Shown here piece after piece: positions 27,655 to 35,360 of a stretch of 64,000 nt of DNA. Both the position numbers and the translations under genes were made by a program. Source of the DNA: Neoluteolibacter marinus (lineage in GTDB: Bacteria; Verrucomicrobiota; Verrucomicrobiia; Verrucomicrobiales; Akkermansiaceae); NCBI RefSeq assembly GCF_014904755.1, contig NZ_JACZFQ010000033.1, forward strand, positions 1 through 64,000, written 5' to 3'. A model generated the notes under the pieces. It had not been told where the DNA came from. It ran no database searches and saw only the letters and a program-made list of their open reading frames with translations. Numbering within the stretch: the first letter of the stretch is position 1; each line of letters opens with the position of its first letter.

Positions 27655-28566
27655 TCAGTCGATCGTCTCGGCGAGCACCGGGAAGTGATCCGAGGGCAAG
27701 TGGGCCACGTGGTCCTCGAACTTCACCTCCTTGGGGAAATTGCGCGACTGGCTCTCCTCCGGTTTCTCGCCCTTCGGCACCCGGTAGGAATCCGTCAACA
27801 CGCCGTAGCGCTTCACCGGCATGCCCTTGGGAACGAAGGCGTGATCGATCCGGTTCGAGGTCTTGGCATTGGCGTCGAAGCGGTTCGGCGTGCCGTTCAG
27901 GGCGTAGCGGATCCGCGCGGTTTCGTAGGGATCGTCGAAGCGGCCCGACGCCATCACGGTCTTGTAGCCCGCGGTGGTCTGGTCGGTGTTGAAATCCCCG
28001 ACCAGGAACACCGGGGCGTCGCCAGCCAGCTCGCCGATCTTCCGCAGCACCAGCTTGACGCTTTCCTCGCGCGAGCGGTTGCCGCGGTGGTCGAGGTGCA
28101 GCCCGAACATGAAGACCGGCTTGCCGTCGGACTTGCGCTTGAGCTTGGCCCACCCGCAAAGGCGTTTGAGATCGGCGTCCCAGCCCTTGCTCGGCACGTC
28201 CGGGGTTTCCGACAGCCAGAAGCATCCGTCCTCGAGCAGCTCGTACTTGTCGCGCTTGAAGAAGATGCCGATGTGCTCGCCCTTGTCCTTGCCGTCGTCG
28301 CGGCCGTGCATCGAGCAGCCGTACTCCGGCAGCAGCCGGACCAGGTCCTCCATCTGGTGATGGAAGCCCTCCTGCGTGCCGATCAGGTCGAAATCGTGGA
28401 ACTGGATCAGCGAGGCGACCACCGGTGCCCGGCGGCTCCACTGGTTGCCTTCCTTGGCGTCCCCCGGATTGTCGTAGCGGATGTTGAAGGTGCCGACGAT
28501 CGTCGCGAGCGCGGGACCACCGAGCAGCAGCCACGCGGAGGCGGCCAGGATGCCTTTGAAATTCAT
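27655..28566 (-). CDS. Exported endonuclease/exonuclease/phosphatase-family protein
   Basis: 303 residues with a signal peptide (LAASAWLLLGGPALA). EEP fold motifs: TFNIRYDN, GTQEG (metal Glu), HLDHRG, VGDFNTD, and the C-terminal SDHFPV. The family includes exonuclease III, DNase I and lipid or sugar phosphatases. The closest by feel are the exported verrucomicrobial/Bacteroidetes proteins acting on phosphate esters; the substrate is not known. Convergent with aroK. Confidence 0.88.
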   Translation of the reverse strand: MNFKGILAASAWLLLGGPALATIVGTFNIRYDNPGDAKEGNQWSRRAPVVASLIQFHDFDLIGTQEGFHHQMEDLVRLLPEYGCSMHGRDDGKDKGEHIGIFFKRDKYELLEDGCFWLSETPDVPSKGWDADLKRLCGWAKLKRKSDGKPVFMFGLHLDHRGNRSREESVKLVLRKIGELAGDAPVFLVGDFNTDQTTAGYKTVMASGRFDDPYETARIRYALNGTPNRFDANAKTSNRIDHAFVPKGMPVKRYGVLTDSYRVPKGEKPEESQSRNFPKEVKFEDHVAHLPSDHFPVLAETID

Positions 28567-28652
28567 GCCCGGAGACAAGTCGGGCCGGCCGGATCTGTCA
28601 AACCGCGCGACCGCGCTTGGCGCATTCGCCGTCCCGCCCCATGCTTCTTCCC

Positions 28653-29669
28653 ATGCAACCCGCCGATGTCATCAAGCAGCTCGCCCGCGAGGTCGGCTTC
28701 GATGACTGCCGGATTGCCGCCGCGGCCGAGGCGAAGCATGCCGGGGCATTCCGTGAATGGATCGCCGACGGCTGCCACGGCGACATGGCATGGCTGGAAA
28801 GGACGCCCGAGCGCCGCTGCGACCCGCGCGAGGTGCTGGACGGTTGCCGGTCGGTCGTCTGCCTGGCGCTGAACTACTATCCGGGCCCGAATCCCGCCGA
28901 CGGCTACCGGATCGCGAAGTACGCGTGGAACGACGATTACCACGACCTGATCGTGAAGATGCTCAAGCGGATGGACGAGGGCATGGCCGCGCTCGGCGGC
29001 ACCCAGCGCTACTACGTCGACACCGGCCCGGTCCTGGAACGGGACCACGCCAGCGAGGCCGGGCTCGGCTGGAACGGCAAGTCGACCGTGCAGATCCACC
29101 CGAAGATCGGAACCTGGTTCTTCCTCGCCGAGCTGCTGACGACCCTCGACCTGCCGGCCGATCCCGTCTTCGGCGACCACTGCGGCAAGTGCACCCGCTG
29201 CATCGACGCCTGCCCGACGAAGGCGATCACCGCGCCGCACCGGGTCGATGCCCGGCGTTGCATTTCCTACCTCACGATCGAGCACAAGGGGCCGATCCCG
29301 GAAGAGTTCCGCGAAGCCATCGGCGACCGGCTCTACGGCTGCGACGAGTGCCTCGACGTCTGTCCTTGGAACCGCTTCGCCAAGCTTTCGCAAGAGACGA
29401 GCTTCCACGCCCGCGAGGCCGTTTTCGCCCTGAAGCCCCGCGACTTCCTCGCTCTAACGGACGACGGGTTCCGCGCCTTGTTTTCCAAATCGCCGATCAA
29501 GCGCATCAAGCGCCCGCGCTTCCTGCGGAATACCTGCGTGGTCCTTGGTAACACCGGCACGGCCGAGGATCTGCCGGCGCTCGAGGCTGCCGCTGCAGAT
29601 CCCGATCCGCTGATCGCGGAGCATGCACGCTGGGCCGTGCGGAAGATCAGCGAACGGGTCGATCCTTGA
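28653..29669 (+). CDS. queG: Epoxyqueuosine reductase
   Basis: 338 residues. QueG reduces epoxyqueuosine to queuosine in tRNA using cobalamin and two [4Fe-4S] clusters. Visible are the cobalamin-binding N-terminal domain with ALNYYPG and the active-site segment VDTGPVLERDHASEAGLGWNG. The cluster motifs are CGKCTRCIDACP and CDECLDVCPW. A HEAT-like C-terminus follows (LPALEAAAADPDPLIAEHARWA). The first ATG of the frame at 28641 is possible; 28653 gives the typical start. Confidence 0.95.
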   Translation: MQPADVIKQLAREVGFDDCRIAAAAEAKHAGAFREWIADGCHGDMAWLERTPERRCDPREVLDGCRSVVCLALNYYPGPNPADGYRIAKYAWNDDYHDLIVKMLKRMDEGMAALGGTQRYYVDTGPVLERDHASEAGLGWNGKSTVQIHPKIGTWFFLAELLTTLDLPADPVFGDHCGKCTRCIDACPTKAITAPHRVDARRCISYLTIEHKGPIPEEFREAIGDRLYGCDECLDVCPWNRFAKLSQETSFHAREAVFALKPRDFLALTDDGFRALFSKSPIKRIKRPRFLRNTCVVLGNTGTAEDLPALEAAAADPDPLIAEHARWAVRKISERVDP

Positions 29670-29693
29670 AAGATGGCGTCAGCCCCCGGCTGA

Positions 29694-30179
29694 ATGGAAA
29701 GGTGGCTGGCCCCCAAGGCATTCACGTGCTTCGCGGCCTTGCCTCCGTCCGGAGGGCTGTTATTCCGAGTCGTGCGGTTCCGTATATGGCGCTCCAAGTC
29801 CCTCTGGCTCGGCCTTCCCGGCTTCGTCTTCCTTTTTTGGGGTTGGTGCTCCTCGATGCAACACTTTGCCTCGGTCGGGGTACACGGTCGTTGGATCTTA
29901 GCGGTTGGCCATATGGGTGGCGAGGTGATCCTGTATGCAAACCGCGACGCCGCCTCCGGCGCCTGGAGACTTAGGTCTTCCAACTACGAGCTAACTTCGG
30001 GGGAAGCGCGAGAGATGAAGACGCTATTGGAGGGCTTTGCAGGGCAAACGCGAGGTATCTACCAAGCCTTCATTCCGTACCCCTACCTCGTGCTCGGCTA
30101 CGTCATTGCCTGGGGTGGGATACTGGGGTGGCGGGCTCGGCGATACCGGTCTGTGGAGGGAAAGATTGCGTTGCCCTAG
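29694..30179 (+). CDS. Small membrane protein, uncharacterised
   Basis: 161 residues. Two transmembrane segments are visible: LWLGLPGFVFLFWGW near residue 40 and YLVLGYVIAWGGILGW near 140, separated by a periplasmic domain of about 85 residues. The start WRSKSLWLG and the domain layout match small proteins I associate with this phylum, but no function is known. The true start may be the GTG at 29772, since the first 26 residues look non-coding. Base composition is lower in GC than in queG just upstream. Confidence 0.55.
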   Translation: MERWLAPKAFTCFAALPPSGGLLFRVVRFRIWRSKSLWLGLPGFVFLFWGWCSSMQHFASVGVHGRWILAVGHMGGEVILYANRDAASGAWRLRSSNYELTSGEAREMKTLLEGFAGQTRGIYQAFIPYPYLVLGYVIAWGGILGWRARRYRSVEGKIALP

Positions 30180-30205
30180 CCTCGTCCGCGCCCCAATAGG
30201 GCGAT

Positions 30206-30377
30206 CTGAGAGAGCCCGGGGCAAGCGCCGCGCAGCCCCGGGAAGTTGGACCCAAGGGAAGAGGAGCCCTGAAGGGGTGATGGGGGGCTGAATGTCGGGT
30301 CGCGGCTCCGTCGCACCCCTTCAGGGTGCCCTTGCTCTGATGCCAAGCACCCCGGGCGGTGCCCGGGGCTATCTCAG
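30206..30377. repeat. 172-bp double-palindromic element, REPIN-like
   Basis: The ends are inverted copies: CTGAGAGAGCCCGGGGC at 30206-30222 and, on the other strand, CTGAGATAGCCCCGGGC ending at 30361 (two differences in 17). Inside is a perfect 13-bp inverted pair CCCTGAAGGGGTG (30267-30279) / CACCCCTTCAGGG (30314-30326). Each arm has its own GC-rich hairpin: GCCCGGGG...CCCCGGG at 30214-30242, and CCCCGGGC-ggt-GCCCGGGG at 30350-30368. Two inverted arms of the same kind of palindrome are how REP doublets (REPINs) look. There is no coding capacity and no RAYT transposase in the window. Confidence 0.6.
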
Positions 30378-30415
30378 GTTGTCCCTTTGGGACAGCGGGC
30401 CGCAACGGTCCGCGT

Positions 30416-30811
30416 TCACTCGTCGAGCGACGAAATGTCGTCATCCGACGGAATTCCGTCCGGGCCGAGGGAGATGATCTCATAGCCGCACGGATCGTCT
30501 TCGGGGAGCCGGCGATACCGGTACTCGTTTTGCCAGGGATCGGTGGGAACCTTCGTGGCCATCTTCATCCAATCCCTCGGTAGGGGAGCAACCGACGGAC
30601 GTTCGACGAGGGCATGGAGGCCCTGTTCCGTGGTCGGATAGTGACCTGCATTGGTTTTGAACGTCTTGAGTGCCGAACTGATGGATTGGAAGTCGGCCAG
30701 CACTCGTTGGGGTTTTGAACCCACCCCGCCACTGATCAAACAATCGAATCCCAACCACAGGACAAGGCAGCCGATCATCGCGACAAAGGAATAGGAGAAC
30801 GAACGGAGCAT
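30416..30811 (-). CDS. GspG-like pseudopilin domain protein without prepilin leader, copy 1
   Basis: 131 residues. After an N-terminal hydrophobic segment (SFVAMIGCLVLWLGFD) comes the C-terminal domain of type II secretion major pseudopilin GspG: FQSISSALKTFKTNAGHYPT, TEQGLHALVERP, PTDPWQNEY and EIISLGPDGIPSDDD (the calcium-loop region). The GFTLxE prepilin cleavage motif is missing, so it cannot be processed as a normal pseudopilin and probably stays as an anchored protein. It is the distal member of a tandem pair; the neighbouring copy has the same length, about 80% identical by eye over the domain. Confidence 0.8.
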   Translation of the reverse strand: MLRSFSYSFVAMIGCLVLWLGFDCLISGGVGSKPQRVLADFQSISSALKTFKTNAGHYPTTEQGLHALVERPSVAPLPRDWMKMATKVPTDPWQNEYRYRRLPEDDPCGYEIISLGPDGIPSDDDISSLDE

Positions 30812-30829
30812 GGGTTCGGATTCCAGTGT

Positions 30830-31225
30830 TCACTCGTCGAGCGACGAACGGTCGTCATCCGACGGCACGCCGTCCGGTCCGAGGGAAATGATCTCAAATC
30901 CCCGCGGATCGTCATCGGGAAGCCGGTGATACCGGTATTCGTTTTTCCATGGATCGGTGGGAACGCTTTTGGCGATTTTCACCCAATCCCTCGGAAATGG
31001 TGCGACCGTCGGACGTTCGACGAGGGCATGGAGGCCCTGTTCCGTGGTCGGATAGTGGCCTGCATTGATTTTGTAGGTCTTGAGTGCCGAGCTGAGGGAC
31101 TGGAATTCACTGCGGGCGGGGGCGATGTGGGCGCCCTCGCCAGGGAAAGGAATCAGCCAGCCCATCAAAACCGCAGCGGTGAGGACCATCACAGCGACCG
31201 CAATCATATCGGGAAGGTGTTTCAT
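30830..31225 (-). CDS. GspG-like pseudopilin domain protein without prepilin leader, copy 2
   Basis: 131 residues, the same length as copy 1, which follows 18 bp downstream. The N-terminal hydrophobic segment (MIAVAVMVLTAAVLMGWLI) differs in sequence from that of copy 1. The GspG domain is kept: FQSLSSALKTYKINAGHYPT, TEQGLHALVERP, PTDPWKNEY and EIISLGPDGVPSDDD. No prepilin leader is present. The frame is open to 31342, but the ATG at 31225 matches the start of copy 1. No other gsp genes lie in the window. Confidence 0.8.
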   Translation of the reverse strand: MKHLPDMIAVAVMVLTAAVLMGWLIPFPGEGAHIAPARSEFQSLSSALKTYKINAGHYPTTEQGLHALVERPTVAPFPRDWVKIAKSVPTDPWKNEYRYHRLPDDDPRGFEIISLGPDGVPSDDDRSSLDE

Positions 31226-31323
31226 TCGGTTCCCAGGTAGAAAACCATCGAAGCAGGAAACTGCCTCTTCGCGCGACGCCTCGATTGAACTTTCCGACAA
31301 AGTTGAGGCATTTCCGCCCAACA

Positions 31324-31354
31324 AAAAAACCCCGGGCAGCACCCGGGGTTTTTT
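31324..31354 (-). terminator. Terminator of citrate synthase
   Basis: AAAAAACCCCGGG / CCCGGGGTTTTTT, 13-bp perfect stem with a 5-nt loop, T-rich on both strands. It lies about 50 nt past the citrate synthase stop on the minus strand and upstream of the tandem GspG-like genes. Confidence 0.9.
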
Positions 31355-31403
31355 CAGGCCGTCGCGTCGGGACGGCGGTTTGATATCGTGAGCGACGGCG
31401 GCT

Positions 31404-32534
31404 TCACCGCTCGCCGATCGGCTTCACCTCCATCAGCTCGGTCGGGCCGACGTAGAGGGTGAGCGGGCGGTAGAGCCGGCTGTCGCGGAGCTGCTCGAGC
31501 ACCTGGGCGGTCCAGCCGGAGGTGCGGGCGATCGCGAAGATCGGTGTGAACAGGTCGGTCGGGATGCCGAGCGAGTAGTAGACGGTGGCCGAGTAGAAAT
31601 CGACGTTGGCGTTGAGACCCTTGCGCTCGCGCATGATCCCGGCGATGCGCTCGGACATCTGGATCCACTTGGGCTCGCCGAGTTCCTCGGTGAGCTGGAT
31701 GGCGAGCTTGCGGAGGTGCGGGGCGCGGGGATCGAGCACGCGGTAGACGCGGTGGCCGATGCCCATGATCTTTTCCTTCTTCGTCAGCTTGTCCTCGACC
31801 CAGGCGTCGACCTTGTCGAGTTCGCCGATCTCCTGGAGCATGTGGATCACGCCTTCGTTGGCGCCGCCGTGGAGCGGACCCTTGAGGGTGCCGACCGCCG
31901 AGGTGATGGCGGAATACATGTCCGAGAGCGTGGCGACGGTGACGCGGGCGGAGAAGGTGGACGCGTTCATGCCGTGGTCGGCATGGAGGATGTAGGCGAC
32001 GTCGAGCACCTTGGTGGCGGTCTCGCTCGGGGCCTCGCCGTTGATCAGGTAGAGGAAATGGGCCGCCTCGGAGAGGTCGTCGCGCATCGGCGGCAATTCG
32101 AGGCCCTGGCGGAAGCGGTGGAAGGCGGCGACGATGATCGGCACCTTGGCGACCAGGGAAAGGCCGACTTCCTCGACGTTCGGGAGGTCGGGTTCGCCGA
32201 TCGCGGCGCGGTCGTCATAGAGGCCGAGCATCGAAACGCCGGTGCGGACGACATCCATCGGATTGGCTTCCTTCGGCGCATTCTTGAGGAAATCGATGAC
32301 CCCCTGCGGCAGCTCGCGATCGCCGCGGAGGCGCTTTTCGAGCGCGCCCAGCTCGCTTTGGTTCGGCAAGCGGCCCTTGTGGAGGAGGAAGACGACTTCC
32401 TCGTAGTTGCAATGCTCCACCAGGTCGTTGATGGAGTAGCCGACATAGCTCAGGCGGCCTTCGGCACCCTCCACGTTGCTGAGGGCGGATTCATTGGCGA
32501 TCACTCCGGCGAGGCCTTTGGCGTATTCGGTCAT
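31404..32534 (-). CDS. gltA: Citrate synthase (short, type I-like)
   Basis: 376 residues, the size of the dimeric citrate/2-methylcitrate synthases. It condenses acetyl-CoA (or propionyl-CoA) with oxaloacetate. Active-site segments: HADHGMNASTFSARV, GPLHGGANEGV (His) and GIGHRVYRVLDPRA (His/Arg), plus VDFYSATVYYSLGIP (Asp) and FAIARTSGWTAQVLEQ. Nothing near it points to the methylcitrate cycle, so citrate synthase is the better call. Divergent from tsaB with about 155 bp between starts. Confidence 0.92.
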   Translation of the reverse strand: MTEYAKGLAGVIANESALSNVEGAEGRLSYVGYSINDLVEHCNYEEVVFLLHKGRLPNQSELGALEKRLRGDRELPQGVIDFLKNAPKEANPMDVVRTGVSMLGLYDDRAAIGEPDLPNVEEVGLSLVAKVPIIVAAFHRFRQGLELPPMRDDLSEAAHFLYLINGEAPSETATKVLDVAYILHADHGMNASTFSARVTVATLSDMYSAITSAVGTLKGPLHGGANEGVIHMLQEIGELDKVDAWVEDKLTKKEKIMGIGHRVYRVLDPRAPHLRKLAIQLTEELGEPKWIQMSERIAGIMRERKGLNANVDFYSATVYYSLGIPTDLFTPIFAIARTSGWTAQVLEQLRDSRLYRPLTLYVGPTELMEVKPIGER

Positions 32535-32690
32535 GGGTCTAGGATTAAAACGTAGTTTCGGGTGCTTATTTGCACGGAACAAAGCGGGTCGGGCGGGGGG
32601 CTGCAAGGGAGAAACCCTCAGAGGGTGGAAAGCCGCGGAATGAAAGGGATTTGCGCCGATTGAGGGGTTGCGGAACGGGTTGGAATCCAG

Positions 32691-33386
32691 ATGCTGGGCG
32701 GCGTGCCGGACGCCCTTCGACTGTTCCTTGAAAGCAGCACGCCACGTGCCTCGCTGGCCTTGATGCGTGGCAGCGAAGTGCTTTGCCAGGACTCCTTCAC
32801 CAGCGACCGCAACCACAACGCGATGTTGTTCGAGCCGCTCGAGCGGGCGCTCGCCTGTCTCGCCGGCGACGACCGGCTCGCGGAGGTGGTGATGGGCACC
32901 GGGCCGGGGAGTTATAGCGGGACGCGGGTCGGGATCGCCGCCGGCCAGGGGGTCGCCCTGGTCCACGGCTGCCCGGCGGTCGGCCTGACCTCGCTGATGG
33001 CGGTGCCGGCGACCCGGGACAGAGCGGCGCTGGCGATCGGCGATGCCCGGCGCGGCAGCGCCTGGCGGCTGGAAGTGGGCGCGGAGCACCCTTGGAACGA
33101 GCCCGTCCTCTGCCCGGTGGAAGAGCTGGCGGAGGAAGTCCGCGCGGCGCTCGATGCCGGGAAGCCGGTGTTTTCGCTCGAGCCGGCGGGCCGGATCGGG
33201 CTGCCGGAGGCGCTGGTCGCGTCGGTCCGGATCGAACAACCCGACGCGCTGGCCCTGGCGGCGGCGTGGATGCGGCTGGCTCCGGAAACGAGGGACCGCT
33301 TGAAGGTCATTCCGCCCCAGCCGGTCTACCTGCGTCCCCCGCACGTGACCGAGGCCAAGGGCGGCCACCCGCTGCTGCGGAAGTAG
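32691..33386 (+). CDS. tsaB: tRNA t6A complex subunit TsaB
   Basis: 231 residues of the ASKHA fold. The diagnostic segments are the N-terminal LFLESSTPRASLAL, GTGPGSYSGTRVGIAAGQGVA, and the C-terminal YLRPPHVT. TsaB supports TsaD in transferring threonylcarbamoyl to A37 of ANN-decoding tRNAs. The sua5-type gene upstream supplies the substrate. The ATG at 32691 may be preceded by an untranslated stretch; SSTPRASLA implies the family core starts within ten codons of it. Confidence 0.92.
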   Translation: MLGGVPDALRLFLESSTPRASLALMRGSEVLCQDSFTSDRNHNAMLFEPLERALACLAGDDRLAEVVMGTGPGSYSGTRVGIAAGQGVALVHGCPAVGLTSLMAVPATRDRAALAIGDARRGSAWRLEVGAEHPWNEPVLCPVEELAEEVRAALDAGKPVFSLEPAGRIGLPEALVASVRIEQPDALALAAAWMRLAPETRDRLKVIPPQPVYLRPPHVTEAKGGHPLLRK

Positions 33387-33388
33387 GC

Positions 33389-34252
33389 TTACTCGGGGGC
33401 GAGCAGGCGGCGGATCGCGTCCACCGGCACGCAGTTCTTCACCACCATCTGCACCGGTCCCTGGTCGTTGGCCTTGTCCGACCCGTAGTAGATCGTCTGG
33501 GTGGTGGCGACCATGCCGACCACCTCGCCGGCGGGATTGAAGACCGGGCCGCCGGACGAGCCGCGCGCGTAGTCCGCGGTGATCGACATCCAGGTGGTGG
33601 CTTTCTTGTCGCCGTGGGCGGGCGTCTGGCAGTAGCGCGAGACCTCGCCGGAGGTGCGGGTGAAGTAGTGGCGGTCGGGATTGCTGATCACGCTGACGTC
33701 GGTGCCGACCTCGGCGGCGGTACCGAGCGCGAGCGGTTGGAAGCCCTCGCCATCGACCCGGAACAAGGCGATGTCGGCATGAGGATCCGCCGCTAGGACT
33801 TCCGTGACCGGATAGCACTTTCCGTCGCGGTCGCAGATGCCCATGCCGGCGCCCTTGGCCTTGGCGAAGACGTGGGCGTTGGTCACCATCAGGCCGTCTT
33901 CCGACAGGCACCAGGCGGTCGCGATTCCGCCGCTGTGCCAGTGATCGCACTTCTCACACTTGTAGACGGAGCCCACGAGGAAGACCGACTTGCTCAGTTC
34001 GTTGTAGTGGTCGCCCGCGGCCCGCGCGGCCGGGACGTCGAGCTTCCCGCCGGGCGCGATCTCGCCCGCCGAGGACTTGGCGAGGTCGTCCGCGGACGGG
34101 ATCCCGTCCTTGCCGGCGAACGCGCCGACGCCTTTCTGGAACGAGGCGAGCAGGGCGCTGTCGTTGATCACCGGCGGTGCCCCGCGGGCGATCGCGGAGA
34201 CGGAGAGGAGGACGAGCAGGGGTTTGAATGCGGAAGCTACTTTCGGCGCCAT
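33389..34252 (-). CDS. Exported trypsin-like serine protease
   Basis: 287 residues with a signal peptide (PLLVLLSVSAIARGA). The catalytic triad is visible: His in MVTNAHVF, Asp in HADIALFRV, Ser in GSSGGPVFN. A pair of Cys-x-x-Cys-like residues (KCEKCDHW) precedes the His. There is no PDZ domain, unlike DegP. It overlaps the 3' end of the methyltransferase gene by 16 bp and is the last gene of a four-gene overlapping operon. Function in that group unknown. Confidence 0.88.
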   Translation of the reverse strand: MAPKVASAFKPLLVLLSVSAIARGAPPVINDSALLASFQKGVGAFAGKDGIPSADDLAKSSAGEIAPGGKLDVPAARAAGDHYNELSKSVFLVGSVYKCEKCDHWHSGGIATAWCLSEDGLMVTNAHVFAKAKGAGMGICDRDGKCYPVTEVLAADPHADIALFRVDGEGFQPLALGTAAEVGTDVSVISNPDRHYFTRTSGEVSRYCQTPAHGDKKATTWMSITADYARGSSGGPVFNPAGEVVGMVATTQTIYYGSDKANDQGPVQMVVKNCVPVDAIRRLLAPE

Positions 34253-34965
34253 GCCGTCAGCAGCGATGCCGTCCACTGGAATTTTCTCGCTGTTTCGCGA
34301 ATCAGGAAGGCTTCTTCTGTGCAGGAAATCTGTACAAAGTCCGGCCCCAAGGCGTCTTCCAGCCAAGCCCGGGTGCTGTCTTCCGGCCAGTTCTCCGGCG
34401 GGGTGAACTCGCCCAGCCAGGTGCAGGGGGTGGCCAGGACCAGCTCGCCGCCGGGCCGGACCAACGAGGGCAGGCGCTCGAGGAGGCGCTGCGGTTCGGT
34501 CAGCCGGCACAGCAGGTTGGCGGCGTGGACGCGGTCGAAGGTGCCGAGATCCGGGCGGAGGTCCATGGCGTCGCCCGCCTCGAAGTGGACCTGGCCCGCG
34601 GGCAGTCCCGGCGGCAGCGAGGCGACCAGCGGGGTGCGGCGGTGAGCCTCGTCGAGCCGTTGGTAGGGCAGCGGCCCCGTGGCCAGCGCCGTGGCGGCGC
34701 GGACGAAGTTTTGCGAGAAGTCGATGCCGATCGTCTCCTCCGAAGTCCGGGACAGCTCGTAGGTCGAGCGGCCGACCGCGCAGCCGAGGTCGAGCGAACG
34801 GGAGGCCCGGCCCGGGGAGAAATGGCGGGTCGTGCGGACCGCGAAGTCGAGCGCGTCGCGCATTCCCGCCGGGGCGGTCGCGGGCAGGATCTCGTCGGCC
34901 GTGCCGTAGTGGAACAGCAGGTATTCGGCGAGCAGGCGCTCGCTCTCGTAGGGATTGGCGCTCAA
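34237..34965 (-). CDS. Putative 4-mercaptohistidine N1-methyltransferase (OvoM-like)
   Basis: 242 residues, a SAM-dependent class I methyltransferase. It matches, as I recall the family, the C-terminal methyltransferase domain of the ovothiol enzyme OvoA when encoded alone: NPYESERLLAEYLLFHYG at the N-terminus, SLDLGCAVGRSTYELSR (motif I), GIDFSQNFVRAA, VHAANLLCRL, and the C-terminal ARKFQWT...WRR. Ovothiol synthesis also needs a 5-histidylcysteine sulfoxide synthase and a lyase; neither is in the window. Overlaps the cupin gene by 4 bp. Activity is inferred, since the partner is not seen. Confidence 0.75.
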   Translation of the reverse strand: MSANPYESERLLAEYLLFHYGTADEILPATAPAGMRDALDFAVRTTRHFSPGRASRSLDLGCAVGRSTYELSRTSEETIGIDFSQNFVRAATALATGPLPYQRLDEAHRRTPLVASLPPGLPAGQVHFEAGDAMDLRPDLGTFDRVHAANLLCRLTEPQRLLERLPSLVRPGGELVLATPCTWLGEFTPPENWPEDSTRAWLEDALGPDFVQISCTEEAFLIRETARKFQWTASLLTAWRRK

Positions 34966-35360
34966 TGGACGGGCGTTTCCCCGGGTTTCGCCGCCCCTTC
35001 GTCGTAGTGGAAGTCGGCGTCGTCATGTTTCGGCACGGGGATGTTGAGGATCTTCATGCGGCCGATCGCGCGGTGCCGGCAGCCGGGGCGGATCATCACG
35101 GTGCTGAGCGGCTTGACCGGCACGCGTTCGCCATCGAGTTCGAGGAATCCCTCGCCTTCCAACACCACGTAGATCTCGGTGGTTTTGAGATGGTAGTGGC
35201 TGGTCGGCTCGTCCTTGACCTCAAGGTAGTGCGCGGATGCCGGGGCATCCGGCAGGTCGGCGAAGGCCCGCCGGGTGGTGCCGCAGCAACACTCGACCGG
35301 GGGCAATTCGCTGAACTCGACGTGCTGGTAGCGCTTCGCGCCGGTCGCCGGATCAGACAT
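34962..35360 (-). CDS. Single-domain cupin protein
   Basis: 132 residues. The cupin metal motif is SHYHLKTTEIYVVLEGEG with a second His in RPGCRHRAIG. A cluster ECCCGTTRRAF precedes it, giving three adjacent cysteines of unknown use, and the tail is HDDADFHYDEG. Cupins of this kind bind one metal and serve as dioxygenases, isomerases or sensors. It overlaps the genes on both sides (8 bp and 4 bp), so it is translated together with the M29-like and OvoM-like proteins. Confidence 0.88.
   Translation of the reverse strand: MSDPATGAKRYQHVEFSELPPVECCCGTTRRAFADLPDAPASAHYLEVKDEPTSHYHLKTTEIYVVLEGEGFLELDGERVPVKPLSTVMIRPGCRHRAIGRMKILNIPVPKHDDADFHYDEGAAKPGETPVH

Larger units (their letters stand above)
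30416..31225 (-). repeat. Tandem gene duplication, 414-bp period
   Basis: The two 396-bp genes start and stop at the same offsets, 414 bp apart. Nucleotide similarity is high across the 3' two-thirds: for example, the 40-bp run around 'ggacgttcgacgagggcatg' recurs unchanged. It falls off over the 5' ends encoding the membrane segment. Confidence 0.9.
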
